Below, in pieces: positions 9,926 through 19,249 of a DNA stretch of 64,000 bases (position 1 is its first letter; each line of letters opens with the position of its first letter). The notes under the pieces were generated by a model. The model searched no databases, was not told the DNA's origin, and saw only the letters and a list, made by a program, of their open reading frames with translations. Source of the stretch: Bacillota bacterium. GTDB lineage: Bacteria > Bacillota > Clostridia > Peptostreptococcales > Acidaminobacteraceae. The DNA lies in assembly GCA_025210655.1 (NCBI GenBank), contig JAOARG010000035.1:157290-221289 (forward strand), written 5' to 3'. Position numbers and translations under genes: made by a program.

Positions 9926-10492
9926 ATGAAAGAAATAAACTTTTTTGAACAGTATCTAAAGGATTCAAATCAAACAAAACAAAAGAGATATAGATACGTA
10001 GCTATTTCAGCCATAATTGTAGCTTCTATTCTTGCATATCCTATATATTCTTATGCAAAAATTTCTAATTATCAATCAAGAATGGAAAGTGCAGAGGAGT
10101 ATCTTAGAAATTCTGAAAATAGTAAAATGATTGAGAAAGTAAGGGCGATAGATGAATCGATTGCAAGTCTTGGACAGCAAAGGCAAAAGTTAGCTGATGT
10201 TACTAAGTATCTCTTAGAAAATGATTGCGATATAGATGATTCATTGATTACAGCTATTACCAACACCATACCTAGAAACATTGATATACAAGTAATTGAT
10301 GTAGAAGACAAAGTAATAAGTATTATGGGTTCATCTTTAGATAAAGATTCCATTTCAGTTTTTCAAAAGAACTTGAGAGAGAGTTCAAACTTTGTAAATG
10401 TTTTTATACCAAACATTATACATGAAAGTCAATATTACGATTTCAATATACTATTTGAAATAACAGAAAACGGGGATGTGAAGGGCAATTGA
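9926..10492 (+). CDS. pilN: Type IV pilus assembly protein PilN
   Basis: Bitopic protein of 188 aa. Its N-terminal cytoplasmic peptide starts KEINFFEQYL, resembling the INLLP motif that binds PilM. One membrane segment spans about 25-45 (YVAISAIIVASILAYPIYSYA), followed by a coiled coil and a small ferredoxin-like periplasm-side domain. Its TGA overlaps the TTG start of the next gene. Confidence 0.85.
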   Translation: MKEINFFEQYLKDSNQTKQKRYRYVAISAIIVASILAYPIYSYAKISNYQSRMESAEEYLRNSENSKMIEKVRAIDESIASLGQQRQKLADVTKYLLENDCDIDDSLITAITNTIPRNIDIQVIDVEDKVISIMGSSLDKDSISVFQKNLRESSNFVNVFIPNIIHESQYYDFNILFEITENGDVKGN

Positions 10493-11892
10493 AGTTAACT
10501 AGAAGAGAAAAAATATTAGGAATCATACTAGCTGTTTTAGTATTTATATGGCTTTACGTAACTTTTGTGTTTTCACCTTTACATAATAAACTAATTTCTG
10601 TAGAGAGAGATGCAATTTTTATGGAGAAACAGGTAGAGATTTCAAAAGAAATGGTAAAAAATATTGACCAAAAAGAAAGAGAATTAATAGAAGTTAGTAA
10701 CAGGGTTAAGGAAATGGCCAAGCCTTTATTTTCTTCCATGTATCAGGAAAAAGTAATATATATCATTAGCAAATTGGTTGATGACAATGACATAGATATT
10801 AAACAAATGAGTTTCAATTTTGATATATTTGCAGAAAATGATAATTCGGAAGAAACAAAGAAAGTAGATCCTTCTAATCCTGTTAAAATAGACGGGCTAC
10901 AAGGGATGGAAATAAATATACCCTTCCTATCAAACTATGAAAATTTAAATAAATTCCTAGAAGCAATTAGGAATTATGATAAATATATAAACATCGTAAA
11001 GCTAAACATAGGTGAAACAGGGCAAGATTTTTTAAGTGGTAATATCACTTTAAGATTTTATGCTTATCCAGTTGTGATGGCAAATCTAGATGATGGTATT
11101 GTTATAAATAGTGATGATGAGGATTATATTGTGAGTAATCCGTTCCAAGTATTTGCCAGTAACACTAGTCAACCCTTGGAACTAGGTAGTGAAACAAGCC
11201 CCCTAGGTGAAGTAACCTTGAAGGTAGAAGATGAATATCTTGTATATGATACTTTTGATATAGTCCACTCGGCTATTTCAAGCATGAATAGGACAAAAAT
11301 AGAAGTATATAAGGACAATGATTCCAAAGAAGGTCCATACTCTAATTTTATTGCATTTGATTTTCCAAAGACAGTAAATCTAAAGCAAATATTTATGGAT
11401 ATTAATCCAAATGAAAAAAGAATTCAAAAACAATTCAATTCAGCTAAGATTGATTTTAAATCTTATGGTACTTCTGACACTCAAGTACTGCTATCTTATT
11501 ACAATGCTAGAGGTACTATGAAGGAAGTAGTAATTTTTAGTGGAATCGACTGGATTGGTTGGAAGACAGGGGAGTTTACTTTAGAGACTAGTGAATACCC
11601 AGTGGTATTTAAGAATATTATTTTTAGATCTTCAAAGACAGATTATGTAGATGAAAAATACAATCTTGATAATTTCATATTGTCCTATGAAACAGTAAGA
11701 AATGATGAATTGATAAACACCTCAAGTGCTTTTACTGAACATAAAGTAATCCCTGGTGATACACTATATAGTATCTCAAGAAAATACTATGGAAGCGGTA
11801 GTAAGGTGGACGCTATAAAAAAATACAACAATTTGTCAGACAATAATTTAAAAGTCGGAAAAATTCTAATAATTCCAAATGATATTAGGTAA
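10489..11892 (+). CDS. PilO-like protein with C-terminal LysM domain
   Basis: Protein of 467 aa in the pilO position. Residues 9-27 form a membrane segment; 30-75 are a coiled coil; about 75-200 resemble the PilO core. A beta-rich region at about 225-405, with a WIGWKTGEF strand, resembles a carbohydrate-binding-type sandwich. Residues 416-463 form a LysM domain (HKVIPGDTLYSISRKYYG...ILIIP). PilO proteins are usually near 200 aa, so this one has about 270 extra residues. LysM binds peptidoglycan, so this subunit could tie the pilus alignment complex to the Gram-positive wall (inference). It starts at TTG, overlapping the pilN stop. Confidence 0.82.
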   Translation: MKLTRREKILGIILAVLVFIWLYVTFVFSPLHNKLISVERDAIFMEKQVEISKEMVKNIDQKERELIEVSNRVKEMAKPLFSSMYQEKVIYIISKLVDDNDIDIKQMSFNFDIFAENDNSEETKKVDPSNPVKIDGLQGMEINIPFLSNYENLNKFLEAIRNYDKYINIVKLNIGETGQDFLSGNITLRFYAYPVVMANLDDGIVINSDDEDYIVSNPFQVFASNTSQPLELGSETSPLGEVTLKVEDEYLVYDTFDIVHSAISSMNRTKIEVYKDNDSKEGPYSNFIAFDFPKTVNLKQIFMDINPNEKRIQKQFNSAKIDFKSYGTSDTQVLLSYYNARGTMKEVVIFSGIDWIGWKTGEFTLETSEYPVVFKNIIFRSSKTDYVDEKYNLDNFILSYETVRNDELINTSSAFTEHKVIPGDTLYSISRKYYGSGSKVDAIKKYNNLSDNNLKVGKILIIPNDIR

Positions 11893-11904
11893 AGTGGTGA
11901 TGAC

Positions 11905-13419
11905 GTGAAAAAAACAATTAAATCAATAGTTATAGCAACATTCATATTTTTATTATTATCAGTACCATCTGCATTTGCTGCTAAGACTCCAGAAGACTTA
12001 GGTAAAGAGCATGGAGAGGAATTTGGTAAAATTATTGGAGAAATATATGGTAAAAAACATTTTGAAGATGGTCGAAAGATGATCTGGTGGGATGAAGGTA
12101 GAGATGTATTTGATGAAATACCTGAGTTAAAAGAGTACATTGATGCTTATCATAAGTCAGGTAGTACACAAGGTAAATACAATAGTGCCTTTGATGATGC
12201 TTTTTATGAGAATTTCACAGAGAAATATATTGAGAGTTATCAAAATGCAAATAAGGAAAAAAATGTCGAGTTTGAGCTAAGTGATTCTGAGGCAGAAAAA
12301 CTAGGAAAACTTTATGGGGAAAAAAGAGGTAGCTCTGATGGTAAATCTCAAGTGGGGAGTTTCAAGCAAAGCGGAGAATATGATTATGTAGTTCCTTCTA
12401 AGGGAGAAGTTATATTAGATACTGAAACGGATAATGGAGTAGAGTTATCATCAGCATCTGAAAGTTATCAAGATACTTTTTATAAGGCATATATTGAAGG
12501 TTATGAATATGGATTCAAAAGAGAATTGTTCCCAGAAATCAGAACAGAGTCAAACATTGGCATGTTTGGTGGAAAGATTAATTCTCAAGACAATATAGTT
12601 AGCTTAACTGTAGAGAAAGGAACATTTTACTATGAGTCCTTTATGTCTATAGATAGAAAGGGTCCACCTTTTGAAGTATTTACACCTGGATCTTATGAGT
12701 ATGCTGTAGAAGTAGAAAATTCTTTCAATTCAGTGGAGTTAAGAAAACCATTAAAACTTGAATTTCAATATATCGGATCGGATAACGTTGGAATATATCA
12801 AAAGGATGAAGATGGTTCTTGGGAATATATGAAAACATATATAGAGGAAGACAAAATCTACACATATATCGAAGGAAACAAATATGAGGGATCAAGTTTT
12901 ATGTTCTTGATTGATGATAATGAAGAACCATTTACTGACATAGATAGACATTGGGCAGAGGGTGAAATACGCTTCTTTAAGAAAAATAAACTTATTTCTG
13001 GATATGAAGATAATACCTTTAGACCAGATGTATTTATGAGACGTGGAGATTTCCTTACAGTTTTAGATAGGGTAGTTGATTTTAAAGGAAGTGGAAATTA
13101 TAATAATCTGAATCAGTTTGTAGATGTAGATCTTATGGGCTACAATAAAGAATCTATATCAAAAGCTATAAATTTAGGATATGTCAGTGGTTATGGTGAT
13201 GGTACCTTTAGACCAAACATGCCTATATCTTATAAGGAGGCAGAAGCGATTATTAAAAGGGTCGTAAGTAGTGATTTTGAGTGGAAGGATTTTTCTAAGA
13301 CTCTTATAAGTGAAAAGCAGATTCTTTCTAAGGGATACTTCAATACAGATGAATTGATGAATCGTGCAGAAGCTGTATATATGATGTATAAAATAAAAAG
13401 TGGAACATTGGGTGATTAA
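11905..13419 (+). CDS. Secreted protein with S-layer homology (SLH) domains
   Basis: Exported protein of 504 aa: signal peptide with hydrophobic core IVIATFIFLLLSVPSAFA, likely cut after AFA. Residues 30-230 are helical and Gly/Glu-rich, with repeated LGxxxG spacing (LGKEHGEEFGKIIGEIYG; LGKLYGEKRG). A beta-rich region follows. SLH repeats sit at about 345-390 (FTDIDRHWAEGEI...GYEDNTFRP) and 405-450 (FVDVDLMGYNKESI...GYGDGTFRP), with a degenerate third. SLH domains bind secondary wall polymer, so this protein is expected in the envelope. The start is GTG at 11905 after GGTGATG. Lying inside the pilus operon suggests an outer-wall pore or anchoring role (inference). Confidence 0.85.
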   Translation: MKKTIKSIVIATFIFLLLSVPSAFAAKTPEDLGKEHGEEFGKIIGEIYGKKHFEDGRKMIWWDEGRDVFDEIPELKEYIDAYHKSGSTQGKYNSAFDDAFYENFTEKYIESYQNANKEKNVEFELSDSEAEKLGKLYGEKRGSSDGKSQVGSFKQSGEYDYVVPSKGEVILDTETDNGVELSSASESYQDTFYKAYIEGYEYGFKRELFPEIRTESNIGMFGGKINSQDNIVSLTVEKGTFYYESFMSIDRKGPPFEVFTPGSYEYAVEVENSFNSVELRKPLKLEFQYIGSDNVGIYQKDEDGSWEYMKTYIEEDKIYTYIEGNKYEGSSFMFLIDDNEEPFTDIDRHWAEGEIRFFKKNKLISGYEDNTFRPDVFMRRGDFLTVLDRVVDFKGSGNYNNLNQFVDVDLMGYNKESISKAINLGYVSGYGDGTFRPNMPISYKEAEAIIKRVVSSDFEWKDFSKTLISEKQILSKGYFNTDELMNRAEAVYMMYKIKSGTLGD

Positions 13420-14427
13420 ATGAAAAATAAAATGTTAGCAACTTTAATATTAGTTTTAGTAATAGTATTTGGAGCAATTTCATTTGGTCAAGAAACTATA
13501 AGTGTAGAAGTGAATTATGGTCAGGAGTCTACACAAGATAATTTAGTTTCATTGAAAGTCATTTCAAATACAAATTTATCTAAGTATTATATTCAGTTTT
13601 CTACAGATAATCAAAATTGGTATGGATATGACTTTAGTAAAAATTCATGGCTTAAAGACTATGTTAGCAAGTATAGTGAGTTTTACCCCAATTTTAATGT
13701 TGGAACTAGTAAAGGGGCCAAAACTGTTTATGTCAGAGCCTTGAAGGATGGCAAAGTGCTATGGAATAAAAGTAGTGTAAATCTTACACCTTATGGACAA
13801 GAGCCAATAATAGAAAATCAAATCAATAAAAGTTTAGTTGAGAATTATAGTAATAGTAATACTTATGGTACGGGAACTATTGAAAATCCATATGTCGTAG
13901 CTCCAGGCAGTGAAGTGATGAGACTAAATGCTTCAGAATCTGATTACTTTTCTATATCTTATGATGGAAACACTTGGTCAAAATATGAAAAAATAAATAA
14001 TGGAATGATTAATAAAAGACTAAGATTGTTAAGTAACGGGGTTGTTATACCTGTATACGTTAAATCAGTTAATGAGTTTGGCGTTGAGAGTTCTGTAAGA
14101 ATTATTTATTATGTTGTTGATATTATGGCTCCTACTTGCTCTGTTTCAACACCCTACAATAGTTACTTGGCTATAGGGGGGAATTGTGAACTTATACTTA
14201 ATTGTAGTGATGATTTTTCAGATTATGTAAGTTACTCAATAACCATGACATATGAAGGCTACAGTAAGTATTTATCTGGGAAAATAAATATTTATGAAAA
14301 AGGTATCTCTACTACACAAAAGATTACATTAGAGAATTTACCTAATGGTATTATAGAGACCAAAGTTATATTTACTGATAAAGTTGGTAACGAGACAATA
14401 AGAAACTTCCAAATTGTAAGCTATTAG
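13420..14427 (+). CDS. Secreted beta-rich protein of the pilus operon
   Basis: Exported protein of 335 aa with no family I can name. A signal peptide covers about residues 1-22 (MLATLILVLVIVFGAISFG). The rest looks like three Ig-like or fibronectin-like sandwiches; the last ends FTDKVGNETIRNFQIV, the usual closing strand of bacterial Ig-like repeats. No sortase motif is seen. The ATG directly follows the TAA of the SLH gene, so the two are co-translated. It may be a pilus-associated adhesin or scaffold. Confidence 0.7.
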   Translation: MKNKMLATLILVLVIVFGAISFGQETISVEVNYGQESTQDNLVSLKVISNTNLSKYYIQFSTDNQNWYGYDFSKNSWLKDYVSKYSEFYPNFNVGTSKGAKTVYVRALKDGKVLWNKSSVNLTPYGQEPIIENQINKSLVENYSNSNTYGTGTIENPYVVAPGSEVMRLNASESDYFSISYDGNTWSKYEKINNGMINKRLRLLSNGVVIPVYVKSVNEFGVESSVRIIYYVVDIMAPTCSVSTPYNSYLAIGGNCELILNCSDDFSDYVSYSITMTYEGYSKYLSGKINIYEKGISTTQKITLENLPNGIIETKVIFTDKVGNETIRNFQIVSY

Positions 14428-14436
14428 GGTGGTATA

Positions 14437-15522
14437 ATGTTTAATAATTTTATAAAAATTAATAAAATTAATAAAAGAGGTTTCACATTAATTGAACTGA
14501 TAATATCCATTGGGATATTATCAGTTTTAGTGACCTCTTTTCTTTGGGTTTTTGCTAACTCTGCTAGACTGGAAAATAAAACTGAAACACAAATACAAGC
14601 GTTAAATTACTTACAATACTATTCAGAAAGTTTTCTAAATAGTAATGATTTTACTAACAACGAAATCTCTTCAGGACTTTCTAAAACAATAACTTGGACA
14701 GGTACTGATGACAATCGTAATGGTACCGTTGATGAGGGAAATGGTTATAAGACAGTTATTAATATGGAGAAAATTGATATCGCTTATAGCCATGAAGTAG
14801 ATTTTCCTGGGGAAGATGCATACGAAGTGACTAGTGATGAGGTTAGTTTACCGGAGTATGTTAATGTAGCTTCAGAAATTCAGTACGATGCGACATATTA
14901 TATTTTCTACAATGGAAATACTAGCACTATATATCAGTCTTCTACTAACCCACTTCAGGTTAATATTGGTGTAGCTAATAAGAAGAAAGGAAAGAATAAA
15001 AATAGAACTAAGTATATTCAGTTCTTTGACCAAATTCAAAGGGATCCAATACTAAACGTAGAATCTTGGAGTAATGGTTGGAAGAATCATAGAAATTACT
15101 GGTACTCAAGCCCGGAAATTTTTTCTAGTGGTAAAGATACTTACAATATAAAGGTGGAAATCACACCCAATGCATTATCAACATTACAGGATAATAAAGC
15201 AGATTTTTATATTGATTCTAATATTCCTGATAAAGAAGTAAGATATTTCTTCCCTGAAGAACTAATTAATATAGAAGGGACAAGTTACACCACGCCAAAA
15301 CATATTAAATTTTGGCTATACGGTCAACCGGGACACTCAAGCTATACAGGAGACCGAATGTTCAACCATGGTGATAATCCTGATTCTTCTGGTGGTGGGT
15401 CAGGTGAAGGAGAAGGTCTAGTAAACTTTAAATTAACACCTTATAAGATAACAATTGATTCATATTATAATGATCAATTGATTGATAGTACTGAAGTTGT
15501 AAAATACTTTAGGGAGAGTTGA
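14437..15522 (+). CDS. Minor pilin-like protein (PilW/PulJ type)
   Basis: Protein of 361 aa with a class III signal: KRGFTLIELIISIGILSVLVTSFLW near residues 12-36, cleaved after Gly and with Glu5 present. The body is large for a minor pilin. It contains DDNRNGTVDE near residue 90, a loop resembling an EF-hand/dockerin calcium site, and a Gly/Ser-rich stretch near 320. It is the first of three consecutive minor pilin-like genes, an arrangement matching pilus-tip initiation complexes. Confidence 0.82.
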   Translation: MFNNFIKINKINKRGFTLIELIISIGILSVLVTSFLWVFANSARLENKTETQIQALNYLQYYSESFLNSNDFTNNEISSGLSKTITWTGTDDNRNGTVDEGNGYKTVINMEKIDIAYSHEVDFPGEDAYEVTSDEVSLPEYVNVASEIQYDATYYIFYNGNTSTIYQSSTNPLQVNIGVANKKKGKNKNRTKYIQFFDQIQRDPILNVESWSNGWKNHRNYWYSSPEIFSSGKDTYNIKVEITPNALSTLQDNKADFYIDSNIPDKEVRYFFPEELINIEGTSYTTPKHIKFWLYGQPGHSSYTGDRMFNHGDNPDSSGGGSGEGEGLVNFKLTPYKITIDSYYNDQLIDSTEVVKYFRES

Positions 15523-15526
15523 TAAT

Positions 15527-16117
15527 ATGAATAAAAAAGGATCTACATTAGCACTAACTGTTGTTATAGTTGCTGTAATTATTATAGTCAGTTACTCAAT
15601 TTTTGCGTCCTTAAAGTTTAGTGCAAGAGTTAAGGATAGAAATGATGTTGGTAAAGAAAATTTAGAAATTGCTGATATGACATCGAATGATGTCTTAGCA
15701 ATATGTAATATCACTGCTAATTATATTTTAGAGGAAATAATTAAAAAGGGTGAGAGCGGAGGTGCTCTTACTCCTGATGCTGCAAATAAATTATATACAG
15801 ACACAGTATTGTCTCATATTATTGATAATAGCCAATATACGAAATCTAATGTTTATTACTTAGTAAATGAGACATCAGTAGTGGATGAAGGAAGTCTCAG
15901 TATTAGTTTGTCAGAAGTTACAGGAGTAGATCCTAGTAATTATTTTTATTTGTTTAGTGAAGTAACCTTCTCAAGAAAGAATATTGTTAGTAGAATCAGA
16001 TCTAATATAAAGGTGAAAAAGAATATTTTTGTTAATCCAATAGGTTTGAGTTCAGATGAATTAGAAGCCTACAAAGTGGAAGTAGTTGCAACTCGTGACA
16101 GCTGGGAGGAATACTAA
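15527..16117 (+). CDS. PilX-like pilus assembly protein
   Basis: Protein of 196 aa. It starts MNKKGSTLALTVVIVAVIIIVSYSIF, the PilX-type N-terminus: short leader ending KKG, then a Ser/Ala-rich hydrophobic helix lacking the canonical Glu5. This is common for PilX/GspK-like subunits that cap the pseudopilus. The rest is not recognisable. It shares one base with the next gene. Confidence 0.7.
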   Translation: MNKKGSTLALTVVIVAVIIIVSYSIFASLKFSARVKDRNDVGKENLEIADMTSNDVLAICNITANYILEEIIKKGESGGALTPDAANKLYTDTVLSHIIDNSQYTKSNVYYLVNETSVVDEGSLSISLSEVTGVDPSNYFYLFSEVTFSRKNIVSRIRSNIKVKKNIFVNPIGLSSDELEAYKVEVVATRDSWEEY

Positions 16118-16656
16118 TGAAAAATAACAAAGGCTTTACTTTGATTGAAGTTCTAGTTTCATTAGCCCTTATTGGAATTATTATGATTCCTGCATTTTCT
16201 CTACTTAAAAACGTTCTTAATTATGAGAACAAGCATACAAACATTACACTACTAAATCAAGATATACAAATAATTGAAAATATGGTTGACACATATTTGA
16301 AACAGTCGGATAATATAGATAGTATATTTAGTTCTGTAAGCTCTGGAGATAAATCTAGTGAGACATCTGAACTTGTACTTGATAATGTAATTTTGACTGG
16401 AAAATATAATTCCCATAGTAATGCCAAAATTTCAGTTCTTGATGGAAATTTGAGCATTGAGATTGGAACATACTCTGCAAGTACATTTACTACAGAGGAG
16501 AGAATGTCATCTGGCGAATATATTTCTAGTATTACAGTTAAACCATTACCGTCAGGAAGTACATTTGCTAATGCATCTGGTGTAGAACTTAAGTATATAC
16601 TTGAAAAAGGGGACCAAACTAAGGAAATGACTAATAGATATTTCTTTAGAAACTAA
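16117..16656 (+). CDS. Minor pilin-like protein (PilV/GspI type)
   Basis: Protein of 179 aa with leader MKNNKG followed by FTLIEVLVSLALIGIIMIPAFSLL, the class III signal with Glu5. The GspI/PilV style 'PAFSLL' after the helix is typical. Its ATG overlaps the preceding TAA by one base. It is probably processed by the PilD encoded at 8.1 kb. Confidence 0.82.
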   Translation: MKNNKGFTLIEVLVSLALIGIIMIPAFSLLKNVLNYENKHTNITLLNQDIQIIENMVDTYLKQSDNIDSIFSSVSSGDKSSETSELVLDNVILTGKYNSHSNAKISVLDGNLSIEIGTYSASTFTTEERMSSGEYISSITVKPLPSGSTFANASGVELKYILEKGDQTKEMTNRYFFRN

Positions 16657-16671
16657 TTAGGGGAGAATAGC

Positions 16672-16965
16672 ATGTATTTGAAAAACTATACAGAATACCT
16701 TGTAGAAGATTCTATTAATGAATTAATACATAATTATGATGATATATGTAAATGTCAAAAGTGTATGTATGACATGATGGCTTTAGCTTTAAATAATTTA
16801 CCTGCTCAATATGTAGTGTCTGAGGATAACGAAATATATCGAAAAGTAATAAGCAGCATTCCTCAAAATAAAGCTGATGTACTTAGAGCATGTGTTGATG
16901 CAATTAACATTGTTTCAAATAACCCAAGAAATTGTATTAATAAAGAGTCTATACATATAAAATAA
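16672..16965 (+). CDS. ComFB-family protein
   Basis: Protein of 97 aa with the ComFB motif CKCQKCMYDMMALALNNLPAQYV near residues 24-46. The cysteines probably bind zinc. ComFB was named for late competence in Bacillus, and homologues in cyanobacteria have been reported as cyclic-di-nucleotide receptors that affect pili and motility. Here it is the last gene of the pilus operon, which fits a regulatory role in pilus function; its ligand in this organism is unknown. Confidence 0.82.
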   Translation: MYLKNYTEYLVEDSINELIHNYDDICKCQKCMYDMMALALNNLPAQYVVSEDNEIYRKVISSIPQNKADVLRACVDAINIVSNNPRNCINKESIHIK

Positions 16966-17056
16966 GGGAAAAATTTTAAAATGCCATTACCAAAATAGCA
17001 AAATTGTGATATCATATACTTTGGATATTCATTATCCAAGTTAGTAAGGAGAAAGT

Positions 17057-18094
17057 ATGTTGAAAGTAAAATTAACTAGAAATGAAGGGGTTTTGATTAC
17101 AAAACCTGAAAATAAGTTATATGAAAGTGGTTTTACAGGATCTTTTGGATTTGTTCTTTACTACGGTGACAGGAAAGAGTTTGTAACTGATTTTAGGTAT
17201 AAAAAGCAGGTTCAAGAACAATGTAAAGACTTTGATATAAAAATGGTAAATAAGACTTACAGAATTTTTGAATATATAAAAGATTTAAATTTAGATACTT
17301 TATATATTGAAAAAAGTCATGTAACAGTTGATTTTCTTGAAAATCTCAGTGAAATATCTGGGATATCAAACTTCAAATCAATTGACCAAGTAATCTCCAA
17401 CTCAAGAATGATTAAAAGTGATATTGAAATAGCTAAGATGAGAAAAGCACAAAGCATTGCTGATGATGCATTTGATCATATTCTTACTTTCATAAAAGAA
17501 GGCGTTACTGAAAGGGAGATAGCTGCAGAACTTGAGTACCATATGGTGAGAAATGGTGCCAGTGGAAAGAGTTTTAATACTATAGTAGCTTCTGGACTAA
17601 GATCTTCTATGCCACATGGTGTAGCGACTGATAAAAAAGTTGAAAAGGGAGATTTTATTACTATGGATTTTGGATGTGTCTACCAAGGATATTGTTCAGA
17701 TATGACAAGAACTATAGTATTAGGAAAAGCTAGTGATAGGCAAAAAGAAATTTATAACACAGTTTTAAAAGCACAACTTAAAGCTTTTGATTTAATGAAA
17801 GCAGGTGCCAAGTGTTCAGATATTGACTCCCTTGCAAGAGATGTAATAGAGTCATCTGGTTATGGAGAGTATTTTGGACATGGTTTAGGTCATGGAGTAG
17901 GGCTAGAAGTCCATGAAACACCTTATTTGTCCAAAGAGTCGGAAGATGTTTTAAAATCAGGTATGGTTGTAACAAACGAACCTGGTATATATATAAATGA
18001 TTTTGGAGGCGTAAGAATAGAAGATATCATATACATAAAAGACAGTGGATACGATATTCTTTCTAGGTCGACAAAAGAATTAATTGAACTTTAA
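17057..18094 (+). CDS. M24-family Xaa-Pro aminopeptidase/dipeptidase
   Basis: Cytosolic dinuclear metallopeptidase of 345 aa, acting on peptides with proline at the second position. A creatinase N-terminal domain covers about 1-125 and the pita-bread domain the rest. Metal ligands are seen: Asp near 203 and 214 ([14 protein letters not shown]), His in [14 protein letters not shown], and Glu in TNEPGIYI and GGVRIEDI. A gene of this kind directly upstream of efp is a common Firmicute arrangement. It lies 24 nt before efp. Confidence 0.92.
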   Translation: MLKVKLTRNEGVLITKPENKLYESGFTGSFGFVLYYGDRKEFVTDFRYKKQVQEQCKDFDIKMVNKTYRIFEYIKDLNLDTLYIEKSHVTVDFLENLSEISGISNFKSIDQVISNSRMIKSDIEIAKMRKAQSIADDAFDHILTFIKEGVTEREIAAELEYHMVRNGASGKSFNTIVASGLRSSMPHGVATDKKVEKGDFITMDFGCVYQGYCSDMTRTIVLGKASDRQKEIYNTVLKAQLKAFDLMKAGAKCSDIDSLARDVIESSGYGEYFGHGLGHGVGLEVHETPYLSKESEDVLKSGMVVTNEPGIYINDFGGVRIEDIIYIKDSGYDILSRSTKELIEL

Positions 18095-18117
18095 AAAAAT
18101 ATGGAGGGATAAATTTA

Positions 18118-18675
18118 ATGATTTCAGCAGGAGATTTTCGTAAAGGTGTAACTTTCGAGATTAAAGGGGAGCCGTTTGTAATACTTGACTTCCAACACGT
18201 AAAACCTGGAAAGGGTGCAGCTTTCGTTAGAACAAAGTATAAGAGTTTACTTTCTGGAGCTACTAGAGAGGAAGCTTTTAACCCATCTGAGAAATTCAAA
18301 AAAGCACATATTGAAACTAAGCAGATGGAATACTTATATAATGATGGTGAGTTCTACTACTTCATGGATTCTGAGACTTATGATCAGGTTCCACTAACTT
18401 TTGAGCAAGTTGAGGAAGCTATCGTTTACTTAAAAGAAAATGATAACGCAACTCTAAAGTTCTTTGATGGAAAAGTATTCAGTGTTGAGGCTCCAAACTT
18501 TGTTGAGCTTGAGATTACAGAAGCTGATCCTGGAGTTAAAGGAGATACAGCTTCAAACGTTACTAAAAAAGCTACAGTTGAAACTGGAGCAGTAATCAAC
18601 GTGCCACTATTTGTTAACGTTGGTGATAAGGTTAAGATTGATACTCGTACTGGAGAGTATTTATCAAGAGTATAA
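18118..18675 (+). CDS. efp: Translation elongation factor P
   Basis: Ribosome-binding factor of 185 aa, full length, that relieves stalling at polyproline. All three beta-barrel domains are present. The tip loop reads KPGKG with Lys32, the position modified in Bacillus relatives. Codon usage is visibly more biased than in its neighbours, as expected of a highly expressed gene. It is preceded by a strong GGAGG RBS. Confidence 0.97.
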   Translation: MISAGDFRKGVTFEIKGEPFVILDFQHVKPGKGAAFVRTKYKSLLSGATREEAFNPSEKFKKAHIETKQMEYLYNDGEFYYFMDSETYDQVPLTFEQVEEAIVYLKENDNATLKFFDGKVFSVEAPNFVELEITEADPGVKGDTASNVTKKATVETGAVINVPLFVNVGDKVKIDTRTGEYLSRV

Positions 18676-18711
18676 TTTATACTCATATACAATTTTTAAG
18701 GAGGGTAAATA

Positions 18712-19137
18712 ATGAGCTATTTATTTGAAAAGGTTTCATACCTAAAAGGTCTTGCAGAAGGAATGGAAATCAGTGATGAAACAAAAGAAGGTAAGCTTCT
18801 TCTAAAAATCATTGAGGTGCTTGAAGATGTAGCAGATACTGTAGATGAGCTTGATGAAGAAATAGGTGAAATCGATGAGTATGTAGAAATAATCGATGAA
18901 GATCTTTCTGATCTTGAAGATGAGTTCTATGATGATGAAGACGATTTCGATGACCTTGAAGAGATTATTTGCCCAGAGTGTGGCGAAGACATTTATGTAG
19001 ACCATGCTACACTATGCGAAGAAGGAGACTTAGAACTTGAGTGTCCATGTTGTGGAAAAACTTTCATAATTGAAGATGAAGAAGGCTGTGGCTGCGGTTG
19101 CGGTTGCCACGACAAAGAAGAGGATAGTGAAGAATAG
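18712..19137 (+). CDS. Acidic CD1247-like zinc-ribbon protein
   Basis: Protein of 141 aa. The N-terminal 45 residues (SYLFEKVSYLKGLAEGMEI...GKLLLKIIEVLEDVADTV) match the CD1247 N-terminal domain of clostridial proteins often found beside efp. A very acidic linker follows, then a zinc ribbon (CPECGE...CPCCGK) near 87-120, and a tail CGCGCGCH at about 128-135. Function unknown. The tail adds metal-binding potential beyond the ribbon. It is probably co-transcribed with efp and ends at a terminator. Confidence 0.8.
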   Translation: MSYLFEKVSYLKGLAEGMEISDETKEGKLLLKIIEVLEDVADTVDELDEEIGEIDEYVEIIDEDLSDLEDEFYDDEDDFDDLEEIICPECGEDIYVDHATLCEEGDLELECPCCGKTFIIEDEEGCGCGCGCHDKEEDSEE

Positions 19138-19149
19138 TAATTGAGACTA

Positions 19150-19195
19150 AGGACTGTATCACAAATCAGTGATATGGTCCTTCTGTTTGTTAAAA
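19150..19195 (+). terminator. Probable terminator after the CD1247-like gene
   Basis: The stem AAGGAC-(2-nt internal loop)-TATCAC pairs with GTGATA-TG-GTCCTT, followed by a T-rich stretch (TCTGTTTGTT). It separates the efp operon from asp23. Confidence 0.6.
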
Positions 19196-19218
19196 GCCTT
19201 TATTATTTATTCATTTTT

Positions 19219-19227
19219 TGGTATAAT
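19219..19227 (+). promoter_or_regulatory. Extended -10 upstream of asp23
   Basis: TGGTATAAT, identical to the pilin extended -10, lies 22 nt before the asp23 ATG and downstream of the preceding terminator. No clear -35 is seen. Confidence 0.55.
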
Positions 19228-19249
19228 AAATAGGAATGGAGGTATTGAT

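Noticed and set aside
17021..17039. Terminator between the ComFB-like gene and the M24 peptidase gene
   Set aside because: TTGGATA/TATCCAA forms a short hairpin but no T run follows, so termination is not supported.
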